NCBI GenBank assembly: GCA_910576335.1
Contig: CAJTIU010000012.1
Location: forward strand, 87,817 to 151,816
Direction: 5' to 3'
Origin: Lachnospiraceae bacterium
GTDB taxonomy: Bacteria; Bacillota; Clostridia; Lachnospirales; Lachnospiraceae
Length of the DNA stretch: 64,000 nt
The translations under genes and the position numbers were made by a program. This document shows, piece by piece, positions 8,317-15,801 of this stretch. The notes beneath the pieces are model-generated. The model was not told where the DNA came from, did not search any database, and saw nothing but the letters and a program-made list of their open reading frames with translations. Each line of letters starts with the position of its first letter. Within the stretch, counting starts at the first letter, position 1.

Positions 8317-9000
8317 ATGAATACACAGATAATTATAGATTATTTATCGGCATTGAGTTTGAATAACAACCGTGAATGGTATCATGCGAATAAGGAAGAT
8401 TACAAAAAAGCGAATGCTGAGTTTGAAGGACTATTACAGGCTTTGATGCTGGAAATCGGAAAGTTTGACAGCAGCATTTTACATAACAATCCGAAAGACC
8501 TTACCTTTAAGCTAGTAAGGGATACCCGTTTCAGCCGTGACAAATCGCCTTATAAACCTGCGTTCCGTGCTCATATTTCCTCTAAGGGCAAGCTGCCTGT
8601 CCCTGTTGGATATTACATTATGATAAAGCCGGACAATCAGTCTTTTCTAGGCGGCGGTTTGTTTGCAGATATGTTCAAAGATGCGACAACGATGATACGG
8701 GATTATATTGCCCAAAATGGCGAGGAATGGGAAAAAATCATCAATAAGCCAGAGTTTGAAAAATATTTCACTGTTGAGGGAACGGCATTAAAGAATGTTC
8801 CCGCGGGATATGAGAAAGAACATCCGCAGGCAGAATATCTAAAAAATAAGAGCTGGTATCTGGAATATCCGCTAAAGGATGAAGAAGTGAAAGATGCAGA
8901 AACATTTCTTGCAAAGGCAGCAGAGATTTTCCGGATCATGAAACCTTTTAACGACTATTTGAACAAGGCGCTTGTAGGCTTTCAAATGCCGACAAGGTAA
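8317..9000 (+). CDS. DUF2461 (TIGR02453) family protein
   Basis: A 227-residue protein behind AAAGGAGA. It matches the DUF2461 pattern: start LSLNNNREWYHANKEDY, then DTRFSRDKSPYKPAFRAHIS, a GGGLFADM segment, and C-terminal MKPFNDYLNKALVGF. The family is widespread, soluble and without a firmly known activity. Length is normal for the family (about 220). It follows the ECF sigma gene closely, so it is likely co-transcribed and could belong to the sigma factor's response. Function not inferred. Confidence 0.85.
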   Translation: MNTQIIIDYLSALSLNNNREWYHANKEDYKKANAEFEGLLQALMLEIGKFDSSILHNNPKDLTFKLVRDTRFSRDKSPYKPAFRAHISSKGKLPVPVGYYIMIKPDNQSFLGGGLFADMFKDATTMIRDYIAQNGEEWEKIINKPEFEKYFTVEGTALKNVPAGYEKEHPQAEYLKNKSWYLEYPLKDEEVKDAETFLAKAAEIFRIMKPFNDYLNKALVGFQMPTR

Positions 9001-9054
9001 TAAAACGCTCAAAATGAGGTTAAACGGAACTCAATTAATATAAAACATAAATAT

Positions 9055-9160
9055 GGGATGCCGCAAAATAACTGCTATATAATATACAAAATATGGTCTT
9101 AAAACCACATAAGTCTCATCCATATACCGTATATAAGCTGCGTTTTACGACATCCTTTTT
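9055..9160. other. Long imperfect inverted repeat in a gene-free stretch
   Basis: GGATGCCGCAAAA (from 9056) can pair, with G-U pairs, with GTTTTACGACATCC (9142-9155), which is followed by a run of T. Inner segments ATATGG and CCATAT could extend the structure. It may act as a terminator for the DUF2461 transcript or be a remnant of a small element. The rest of 9001-9342 shows nothing gene-like. Confidence 0.3.
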
Positions 9161-9342
9161 TCTGCTCAACTCCATATAAACTCCATATTCACTCCAGCAT
9201 TACTCCAGTTGTCTATCATGTCCTATATATCTGCAACAATCAAAATTGCATATGACGATATATCGAAAAGAGCATAATGATCTGCGGCTTGGATGTTTCT
9301 GTAATTGGAAGCATAACAGAAACATAGTAGACAAATCTGGCA

Positions 9343-9399
9343 CCTCATTTTGCAAAAATGGACAGTCTTATTGTTGGCAGAGTATAAGATTGATAGAAT
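9343..9399 (+). promoter_or_regulatory. Promoter with CCTCATTTTGCAAAA upstream box (copy A)
   Basis: Box CCTCATTTTGCAAAA (9343-9357), 13 bases, -35 TTGTTG (9371-9376), 17 bases, -10 TAGAAT (9394-9399). The same arrangement with identical spacings occurs at 58042-58098 and on the minus strand at 14741-14685. Here it would drive the broken AraC gene. Confidence 0.65.
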
Positions 9400-9404
9400 T
9401 ATAA

Positions 9405-10088
9405 TTACGGTTCTGTATTGAGAATAACATGCATTGGGAAGAGGAGCCGATAGATCAAAAGGAAATTGCAGAGATTGCGGGTTGTTCTTTTGCTTTCTTT
9501 CAAAAGGTATTTTCTTATATGAATGGAATTAGTTTGTCTGAATACATCCGACTGCGTAAGTTGACATTCGCCGGATATGATTTGTAGTGCAGCAGGATCA
9601 AAATTACAGATGTAAGCAACAGATATGGGTATGATTCACCAACGTCTTTTACAAAGGCATTTCGCCGGTTCCATGGAGTTACGCCAAGAGAGGCGCGGAA
9701 GCAGGAAACGAAACTGCAGATTTATTCCAAAATGGAGAAAGCGTCAAAACAGCGGTATTCCTGGAACATTGTGACAAAAGAGGAAGCCCGGCTGGCAGGC
9801 GTCTCTGATAATAAGGATGAATGGCAGCATTCTGTCATGATTGTTTCGTCACGGTCTTTGCAGAGTGATTCCAGGGAGTATCAGCTGCCAGGACATACAT
9901 GGGCGATTATTGAGTGCAGAGGTCAGGTGCCACAGGCAATACGAAATGGATGGAGATATTTAAAAGAGGAATGGATGCTTAGACATTCCTTCCAATATGG
10001 GGAGTGTCCGGCGGCCGAATGGTATGGAGAAGGGAACCCGAAGGATGAGAATTATGTAAGCCAGATATGGATTCCTATCAATATATGA
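9405..10088 (+). pseudogene. AraC-family regulator with GyrI-like C-domain, broken by an in-frame TAG
   Basis: One frame reads IENNMHWEEEPIDQKEIAEI, then EYIRLRKLTFAGYDL, then a TAG stop at 9585-9587, and continues without shift as CSRIKITDVSNRYGYDSPTS and FTKAFRRFHGVTPREARK, the two helix-turn-helices of an AraC DNA-binding domain. The usual residue after AYDL in this subgroup is Gln, so CAG to TAG is the simplest origin. The C-terminal half (open from 9732) keeps effector-domain motifs LPGHTWAIIECRGQVPQAI, then EGNPKDENYVSQIWIPI, but appears to lack the first part of the GyrI-like domain. It lies just before an ABC-2 operon that it may once have controlled. Confidence 0.75.
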
Positions 10089-10167
10089 AAGCATGAAATT
10101 TAAGAGGTCGGGAAGATTTTTAAATATTTCTGCATTCAAAAAGTGAGATAATATGGAGGAACAGACA

Positions 10168-11055
10168 ATGGATGAGATATTGCAGATTAAGGATTTGACA
10201 AAAAGTTATAGGGATTTTAAACTGGATCGGGTCTCTTTTTCTATTCCAAAAGGCTCCATTATGGGGTTAATCGGAGAAAACGGAGCTGGCAAAAGCACAA
10301 CAATCAACGCTATCCTTGGCCTTATTAAAAAGGATAAGGGAACGGTAAGATTCTGGGGGAAGGAATTGGATTCATCAAAACAGATTAAAGAGAATATAGG
10401 CGTTGTATTTGATGGTATAAATTTTTACGAGACGCTGACACCTGAGAAAGTTGGAAAAATCTGTGCGGCAGCATACAAACAGTGGGATAGCAGTACATAT
10501 CAAAAGTTTTTAGAGCGCTTCAGCCTTTCAAAGGGCAAAGAAATTAAAACGCTGTCTAAGGGGATGAAAATGAAATTGAGCATTGCTGCTGCATTGTCGC
10601 ATCGTCCTAAACTGTTGATTTTGGATGAGGCGACAAGTGGACTTGACCCGGTTATGCGAGCTGATATTTTAGAAATTTTTGCGGAATTTGTTAGAGAAGG
10701 GGGACATTCAATACTGATGTCGTCTCATATTACTACAGATCTAGAAAAAGTAGCAGATTATATTACATTCATTCATCGTGGGAAAGTTCTATTTTGCAAA
10801 AGAAAAAGTGAACTGTGCCGTGATTATGGGATGATCCGATGTGAGTCAGATTTATTTGAGAAATTCGACAGAGCAGATATTTTAGCATACCGCAGGGAAG
10901 GGAATCAATGGAATATACTTGTTGGTGATAAGGAAATGGCAAAAAACAAATATAAAAATGTTGTAGTAGATACAATAACGATAGAGGATATGCTTTTGAT
11001 GTATGTAAAGGGGGATAAGCCAAATGAAGAGCCTTATATTAAAGGATTTGTATAA
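10168..11055 (+). CDS. ABC-2 type transporter, ATP-binding subunit
   Basis: A 295-residue ATPase from ATG 10168, chosen because GGAGGA is seven bases upstream; the ATG at 10153 precedes that site. Walker A GENGAGKST (36-44), signature LSKGMKMKLSIAAALS, Walker B LLILDEATSGLDP and the switch His in SSHITTDLEKVAD are all present. The signature (LSKGM) is of the type seen in export ATPases of the YhcG/YtrB group. The C-terminal 80 residues are a family-specific extension. The permease gene overlaps its 3' end by 32 bases, showing translational coupling. Substrate is unknown; export of a drug, peptide or lipid is usual for the family. Confidence 0.85.
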   Translation: MDEILQIKDLTKSYRDFKLDRVSFSIPKGSIMGLIGENGAGKSTTINAILGLIKKDKGTVRFWGKELDSSKQIKENIGVVFDGINFYETLTPEKVGKICAAAYKQWDSSTYQKFLERFSLSKGKEIKTLSKGMKMKLSIAAALSHRPKLLILDEATSGLDPVMRADILEIFAEFVREGGHSILMSSHITTDLEKVADYITFIHRGKVLFCKRKSELCRDYGMIRCESDLFEKFDRADILAYRREGNQWNILVGDKEMAKNKYKNVVVDTITIEDMLLMYVKGDKPNEEPYIKGFV

Positions 11056-11677
11056 TATTGGTCACAATGCAAAGTCCATGCTGCTGATTTTACTGGTGTT
11101 TGCTGTTGGTTTGATTATGTCGTCGGGAGTGGAGAGTTATATTATTTCAGCTGGAGTTTTATGCAGTATGATGATCGTGACGACATTTACGTTTGATGAT
11201 AATTGCAAATGGTCTAAATATGCCTTGATTATGCCAGTATGCAAAAAAGATATAGTTAAAGCAAAATTTATTGTTCTTGTTATTTTCTGTACAGTCGGCG
11301 TTTGCGTGGGAACCATCTTTGGCGTGTCAGGGGGATTGGTCATGCGTAAGCTGGTGATGAGTATGGAAAGTATAGTAACAATGCTTTTTATGGCATTTGT
11401 TGGGCTAATAGTTTCGGTTATTTTTGGAAGTATGTCTATTCCGTTAGTTTATAAGTTTGGTGCAGAGAAAGGGCGTATGTTATTATTGGTTTCCTTTGTT
11501 GTTCCTTTAGCAATATGTTTTATTGTGTATGAAATACTAATGTTATTCGGTGTAGAAATTACAGATCAGCTTGTCTTTGCAATTTTATGCGCATCTCCTT
11601 TGATTGCACTAATTTGGGTCTATATAATGTATAGAATTAGTTGCAGTATATTTTCTAAGCAGGAAGTAATCGGGTAA
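11024..11677 (+). CDS. ABC-2 type transporter permease
   Basis: A 217-residue integral membrane protein with about six hydrophobic helices (SMLLILLVFAVGLIMSSG, FIVLVIFCTVGVCVGTIFGV, MLFMAFVGLIVSVIFGSM, LLLVSFVVPLAICFIVY and others). The start lies inside the ATPase gene. Length and topology match small ABC-2 permeases paired with YhcG-like ATPases. It would form a dimeric pore energised by the upstream ATPase. A stem-loop follows the stop. Confidence 0.8.
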   Translation: MKSLILKDLYNIGHNAKSMLLILLVFAVGLIMSSGVESYIISAGVLCSMMIVTTFTFDDNCKWSKYALIMPVCKKDIVKAKFIVLVIFCTVGVCVGTIFGVSGGLVMRKLVMSMESIVTMLFMAFVGLIVSVIFGSMSIPLVYKFGAEKGRMLLLVSFVVPLAICFIVYEILMLFGVEITDQLVFAILCASPLIALIWVYIMYRISCSIFSKQEVIG

Positions 11678-11692
11678 TGAAAAGAGATTTTG

Positions 11693-11732
11693 AATGGCTA
11701 GTTGCTTATTATTCGATGCAGCACTAGCCATT
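11693..11732 (+). terminator. Stem-loop after the ABC-2 operon
   Basis: Perfect arms AATGGCTAGT (11693) and ACTAGCCATT (ends 11732) enclose 20 bases; only a short T-rich tail follows. Probably a terminator. 11733-12001 shows no convincing gene. Confidence 0.45.
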
Positions 11733-12001
11733 TAATTATGGATTCAAATTGGTACAGAATGATCCGGTATGGTATGAGGAATATGTACGAATCAACGGGA
11801 TTGCGTGCTATACTTTAATTAGATGCAATATTTTAATCATGGCGGACAGCTTATGCTGGATGCAGTTTTGAACAGAATTAACTTCGCTTTTTGGTGGAGT
11901 TTTTTTGTTTTAAGAAAACAGAAACGATTTGTATTGCATTACATGATTTCAGAGAAAAGGAGGGAAAACATAAAAAGTAGGAAGGAGGTTTACCAAAGCA
12001 T

Positions 12002-12577
12002 CTAATCTGCATCTGTGGTTTCCGTTTCCATATCTGAGCCGTTGGCCAGGCCTTCCGGTTCGAGCAGATCGGCCGGAACATAGCTTACGGCCAGTTGTTC
12101 TTCTTCGGTCAGGCGATTGTACCAGGAAAGCCATTCTATGGTTTCAGCGGATAGGTCTTCTTTATTATACCAATGGCTGTGATAGCGGAGCTTTCCGCTG
12201 CTCACTTCCATAAGCTGTATGCCATATATTTCGCCCAGTTGTGCGGGATAGGATTCCAAAATTTCGCCGTTATACTGGATGCTGATTATATCTCCGGCCT
12301 CTGGAGTGGAAGAGGCCGGCATATACTCTATAGGAATTGAAATTCGGTCAGAGGATGATAATTCAGCAGAGCCTTTTACAGGTTCGATCAATAAGGAATG
12401 CTTTTCGATTTCTATAATGGTAGCTGAAAAAGAAAACGAATGCCTTTTGTCATCTGTAGAAGTGACAGGATTGCTGCTGTCTTCCTTTGACTTTTTGGGA
12501 AAAAATATAAATACGGTTACACATATCACGGCTGCTGTGATTATAAGCCCGAATATAGTTTTTTTGCAGTATGACAT
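12002..12577 (-). CDS. Membrane-anchored protein with DUF3221-like domain
   Basis: A 191-residue protein with one N-terminal helix (IFGLIITAAVICVTVFIFF) and the rest probably outside the cell. Residues 48-130 (SFSATIIEIEKHSLLIEPVK, SSSDRISIPI, IISIQYNGEILESYPAQLGE) resemble DUF3221-type small beta-barrels. The C-terminus is acidic (GSDMETETTDAD). It is downstream of, and on the same strand as, the histidine kinase at 12686, separated by about 110 bases, so it may be co-regulated. Function unknown. Confidence 0.6.
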   Translation of the reverse strand: MSYCKKTIFGLIITAAVICVTVFIFFPKKSKEDSSNPVTSTDDKRHSFSFSATIIEIEKHSLLIEPVKGSAELSSSDRISIPIEYMPASSTPEAGDIISIQYNGEILESYPAQLGEIYGIQLMEVSSGKLRYHSHWYNKEDLSAETIEWLSWYNRLTEEEQLAVSYVPADLLEPEGLANGSDMETETTDAD

Positions 12578-12685
12578 AATTTAGGTTCTCCTGTCATTAT
12601 TTTTTGTGGGATTTATCCCTTAAATATTTGAATACAATTCTACTATTCATGTAGGTCCTTTACAATAGCAGGATATCTTTTTTGG

Positions 12686-13972
12686 TTACAATTCCAAATA
12701 AAAAGTACTTCCGCCGCCATCTGTATCCTGCACGCCCAGCTTTATCCCTTGGATTTTTGCAAGGGTAATGGCGATGGACAGGCCAAGTCCGAAATGCTCT
12801 TTTTTATTCCGTGATTTATCACTTTTATAAAAGCGGTCAAAGATGAATTCTTTTTCCTCGTCAGGGATTCCAGGGCCGTGGTCCACGACATAAATCAGGG
12901 TATGGGGATGGCAGTGTTCAGCCTGCAGAAGGATATTCTTTGAAGGATGCGTCAAAGAATATGCGATAGCGTTATCAAGCAGTATCGTTAAGATCTGCCG
13001 GCACAGCTCAGGGTCTGCTGATACTTGTGGAAGTGGTTCCTCCGGGAGCCGTAATTGCAGGGTTCCGCTTTTGGAATGGCAGAGCGGCTCATATAGTTCT
13101 AAAAGGTCCAGGAGAAGCTCGTCAATTTCAAATTTCCGCTTTCTTACAGCCCATTCCTTCTGTTCGGCAGACGCAAGGAGCAGAAGATTTTTAATTAGGG
13201 TACTTCCCCTGCGGCACTCGCTCTTAATAACAGAAAGCAGCCGAGTATCCTCTGCTGACTGGGAGGAGATGGCATCTGAAGTCATTTGGATGACTGCAAT
13301 AGGTGAACGAAGCTCATGAGAAGCGGCGGCAACAAAGTCCTGTTGCCGTTGGTATGTTTCTTCCAGAGGCCGCAGGGAACGGCGGACGAACCAACGCCCG
13401 CTCAGAAAGAGAAGCAGGATTCCGAGCAGGTCTATAAACAGATAGAAATATCCGTTTTCCATGGCTTTCTTCCTACTGTCAGTGATATCCTGCAGCAGGG
13501 TAAGCTTTTTATATCCGTTCGGGGTCAGGAGGACAAGGACATTCCCAAGGTAGACATCCTGCCTGTCTCCGCTGATTTGGAATATGGAGGTTTGCAGCAT
13601 ATTTGAGGAAATAGGGTAGGAATCTGTAAAAATGCCTTCCTTGTTCGCGGCTTTCTCTGCATACGCGAGAAGAGTCTCCCGTTCGGTATCCGGTCTGTAT
13701 GAACCGGGAAAGAAAAAGGGCGTGCCGTTTTCTTCTATATGAATAATGAGCTGATTTTTCTGCTCTAGCTGTGCCAGAAACAAATCCGTAAACCTGGAGT
13801 CACTCTGAAGCTGGGATATCAGTGTGAAAAGCTGTTTTTGAAACAGTGATTCCTGGCGGTTTTCCTGTGAGGCAAAGTAGAAAAGAAATGTTATGGACAG
13901 GATAAATGTGATGATCAGCCCGGTGCTTAAGGTATAAAGCAATACAAATTTTCTCTGTAGCTTAGGAAACAT
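12686..13972 (-). CDS. Sensor histidine kinase (OmpR-partner type)
   Basis: A 428-residue kinase. ATG 13972 is chosen because it overlaps the regulator's stop by 11 bases and begins MFPKLQRKF before the first membrane helix (ALYTLSTGLIITFILSITFL-like, residues 10-33). An extracellular loop to about residue 170 and a second helix near 178-195 follow. Phosphoacceptor His219 lies in FVAAASHELRSPIAVIQ; the N box is ILTILLDNAIAYS; G boxes are DHGPGIPDEEKEFIFDRFYK and HFGLGLSIA. No clear HAMP domain. It pairs with the regulator encoded upstream. The divergent lipoprotein gene at 14869 is a plausible target. Confidence 0.88.
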   Translation of the reverse strand: MFPKLQRKFVLLYTLSTGLIITFILSITFLFYFASQENRQESLFQKQLFTLISQLQSDSRFTDLFLAQLEQKNQLIIHIEENGTPFFFPGSYRPDTERETLLAYAEKAANKEGIFTDSYPISSNMLQTSIFQISGDRQDVYLGNVLVLLTPNGYKKLTLLQDITDSRKKAMENGYFYLFIDLLGILLLFLSGRWFVRRSLRPLEETYQRQQDFVAAASHELRSPIAVIQMTSDAISSQSAEDTRLLSVIKSECRRGSTLIKNLLLLASAEQKEWAVRKRKFEIDELLLDLLELYEPLCHSKSGTLQLRLPEEPLPQVSADPELCRQILTILLDNAIAYSLTHPSKNILLQAEHCHPHTLIYVVDHGPGIPDEEKEFIFDRFYKSDKSRNKKEHFGLGLSIAITLAKIQGIKLGVQDTDGGGSTFYLEL

Positions 13973-14645
13973 TGCTGTCCTCCAATCGGTATCCCATGCC
14001 ATGCACTGTAGCAATATTTGCCTGGCTCCCCAAAGAACGCAGATGTTTTCTGATAAAATAAATATATGTATCAAGGTTTCCATCCTCTACAGCGCTTTCT
14101 GAGCCCCAGACACGCAGAAAGATCTGTTCCCGCGTCAGCGTTTTTCCCGGATTACGCAGGAAAAATTCCATAAGGAGGGCCTTCTGTTTGGAAAGGCGCT
14201 GCTCTTTTTCATTGCAGGTCAGGACCCTGGTTTCCATATTGAACTGGATATCCAAAAAGGAGAGACTGGTATGGTCTGAAAATGCATGCGGTCTTCTCGA
14301 GAGGGCGCGGATACGTGCAAGGAGCTCATCTATGGCGTAGGGTTTTACCAGGTAGTCGTCTGCCCCGCAGTCCAGACCGACAATCCGGTCATCTATGGAG
14401 CCCAGCGCAGTTGTCAGGATGATAGGAACATTGATGTGATTCTGGCGGATGGCTTTTAGGATAGCCAGGCCGTCAAGCTCCGGCAGCATGCGGTCCAGAA
14501 GGATCAGATCGTAAGCGCCGGACATTGCAAGATAGATTGCCTCACTTCCGGCATGGCAACAGTCAACGGTATGTTTTTTAGCAGAAAGCTGTAATTTTAG
14601 GACACTGCATAATTCTCGGTCGTCTTCTACAATTAAAATGTGCAT
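13962..14645 (-). CDS. OmpR/PhoB-family response regulator
   Basis: A 227-residue protein. The receiver domain has acidic residues at 7-9 (VEDDR), phosphoacceptor Asp51 (LILLDRMLPELDG) and Lys101 (DDYLVKPY). The winged-helix effector domain (about 130-225) has LSKQKALLMEFFLRNPG, TREQIFLRVWG and the terminal wing TVHGMGYRLED. It is the first gene of a two-gene operon with the kinase at 12686, read from a promoter at 14741-14685 that carries the CCTCATTTTGCAAAA box. Confidence 0.9.
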   Translation of the reverse strand: MHILIVEDDRELCSVLKLQLSAKKHTVDCCHAGSEAIYLAMSGAYDLILLDRMLPELDGLAILKAIRQNHINVPIILTTALGSIDDRIVGLDCGADDYLVKPYAIDELLARIRALSRRPHAFSDHTSLSFLDIQFNMETRVLTCNEKEQRLSKQKALLMEFFLRNPGKTLTREQIFLRVWGSESAVEDGNLDTYIYFIRKHLRSLGSQANIATVHGMGYRLEDSNVS

Positions 14646-14684
14646 CTTTCATACTCCTTACTTAAATCATAAAATCACAATGCG

Positions 14685-14741
14685 ATTTTATCATCAGGGC
14701 AGACCGTGAACAATAACCCTGTTCTCTTTTGCAAAATGAGG
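14685..14741 (-). promoter_or_regulatory. Promoter with CCTCATTTTGCAAAA upstream box (copy C)
   Basis: Read on the minus strand: box CCTCATTTTGCAAAA (14741-14727), 13 bases, -35 TTGTTC (14713-14708), 17 bases, -10 TAAAAT (14690-14685), about 40 bases before the response regulator's start. The spacings equal those of copies A and B. Confidence 0.65.
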
Positions 14742-14868
14742 GGCCGTTTTTGTATTTTACCTATCCTTTCTTTGATTTAACAAAAATTTTATCAGGTTTA
14801 AAGTTTTTTTAGAGAATGGCTTGATAGGATATAGATGATAAATATTTTAGAAAGGCAGGATTTTAGAA

Positions 14869-15414
14869 ATGGCAAATGGAAGAAAGAAAAGAAACCGAGG
14901 AATATGTGTCATTGCAGTTGCAGTCCTTTTGGCACTGCTGCTAATGGCATGTGGAAGCGGAAAAGAAGACAGTACAAAAGATACAGATACACAAGGGGCG
15001 GCAAAACCGGAGAAGAAAACGGAAGATACACAAGCAGAGCAGACCCCGGACAGTGACAGCCCGGAGATAGGCGGGGATATGGAAAGCAAAGGTACGCCTG
15101 TAAGCGGATTGTCAGTATCGATAGAAGAAGTTTTGGAAACTTCTTTTATGGGAAAGGAGATTCAGACAGATGATCAGGGAGATGCGGGGCAGGTTGCAGT
15201 GCTTGACCCTGAGGAAGCAAAACAATTGGAGATTATATTTACAGAACAGACCACTTTCACAGTACGTTCATCTACGGATATGGGGGCAACGCATACTGAC
15301 ACACCGGGCAGCAGCGCCGATTTGGTAAGCAGTAGGTCAGCGGAAGTTTCAGGTACAAGGGATGGAGATACCGTGTATGCTTCTTCTGTAATGATTATGG
15401 ATTTTGATGACTAA
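14869..15414 (+). CDS. Small acidic lipoprotein
   Basis: A 181-residue product with a basic start (GRKKRNR), a hydrophobic helix and lipobox LLMAC, so it should be a lipid-anchored surface protein. A Thr/Glu/Lys/Asp-rich linker (residues 28-70) leads to a small domain (VSGLSVSIEEVLETSFMGKE, then LEIIFTEQTTFTVRSST). No family recognised. It is divergent from the response regulator/kinase operon; such lipoproteins beside two-component genes often act as sensors or targets. The 224-base gap upstream contains A/T-rich tracts but no clear promoter. Confidence 0.65.
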   Translation: MANGRKKRNRGICVIAVAVLLALLLMACGSGKEDSTKDTDTQGAAKPEKKTEDTQAEQTPDSDSPEIGGDMESKGTPVSGLSVSIEEVLETSFMGKEIQTDDQGDAGQVAVLDPEEAKQLEIIFTEQTTFTVRSSTDMGATHTDTPGSSADLVSSRSAEVSGTRDGDTVYASSVMIMDFDD

Positions 15415-15522
15415 ACGGTGGAACTGTTTTAATTGGCAGGATTCTTAACCATATAACCGCTAACAGATCCGTTCTGTCTGGAAGTGGATTTCATGTACAT
15501 AATATGAGATGATACAAGTGTC

Positions 15523-15553
15523 AAAAGGTCATGCTCAAAAAGCATGACCTTTT
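15523..15553 (+). terminator. Strong hairpin, probable terminator
   Basis: 13-bp perfect stem (AAAAGGTCATGCT with its complement) and a CAAAA loop, ending in TTTT. It follows the lipoprotein gene by 109 bases. It is preceded by GATGATACAAGTGTCAAAAG, similar to a motif near 1831. The remaining part of 15415-15801 holds only the upstream region of the next operon. Confidence 0.6.
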
Positions 15554-15801
15554 AATATGCAAAACACCGGGAAGTAGCTGCTTTTAGTCTTAAAAATGAG
15601 TAAAGGTTGTCTTTTATATGCACAGATGGGAACCTCAAAAAAACCTTAACAAAGGATGAAAAAGTTGTTTTGTTCTTGGAAGTCTTTTTGAGGAAAAATG
15701 TGTATAGTGGTAGATAGTATTTATGACCTGCTTGTTTTCTGCAAGGATGGCGTGTAGGTTTTCATATGCTGTGAAACATGTATGAAGGGAGACTTATGTG
15801 A

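Noticed and set aside
11823..12005. Plus-strand frame of 60 codons after the ABC-2 operon
   Set aside because: No ribosome-binding site, no family-like sequence, and it runs into the end of the convergent DUF3221-like gene.
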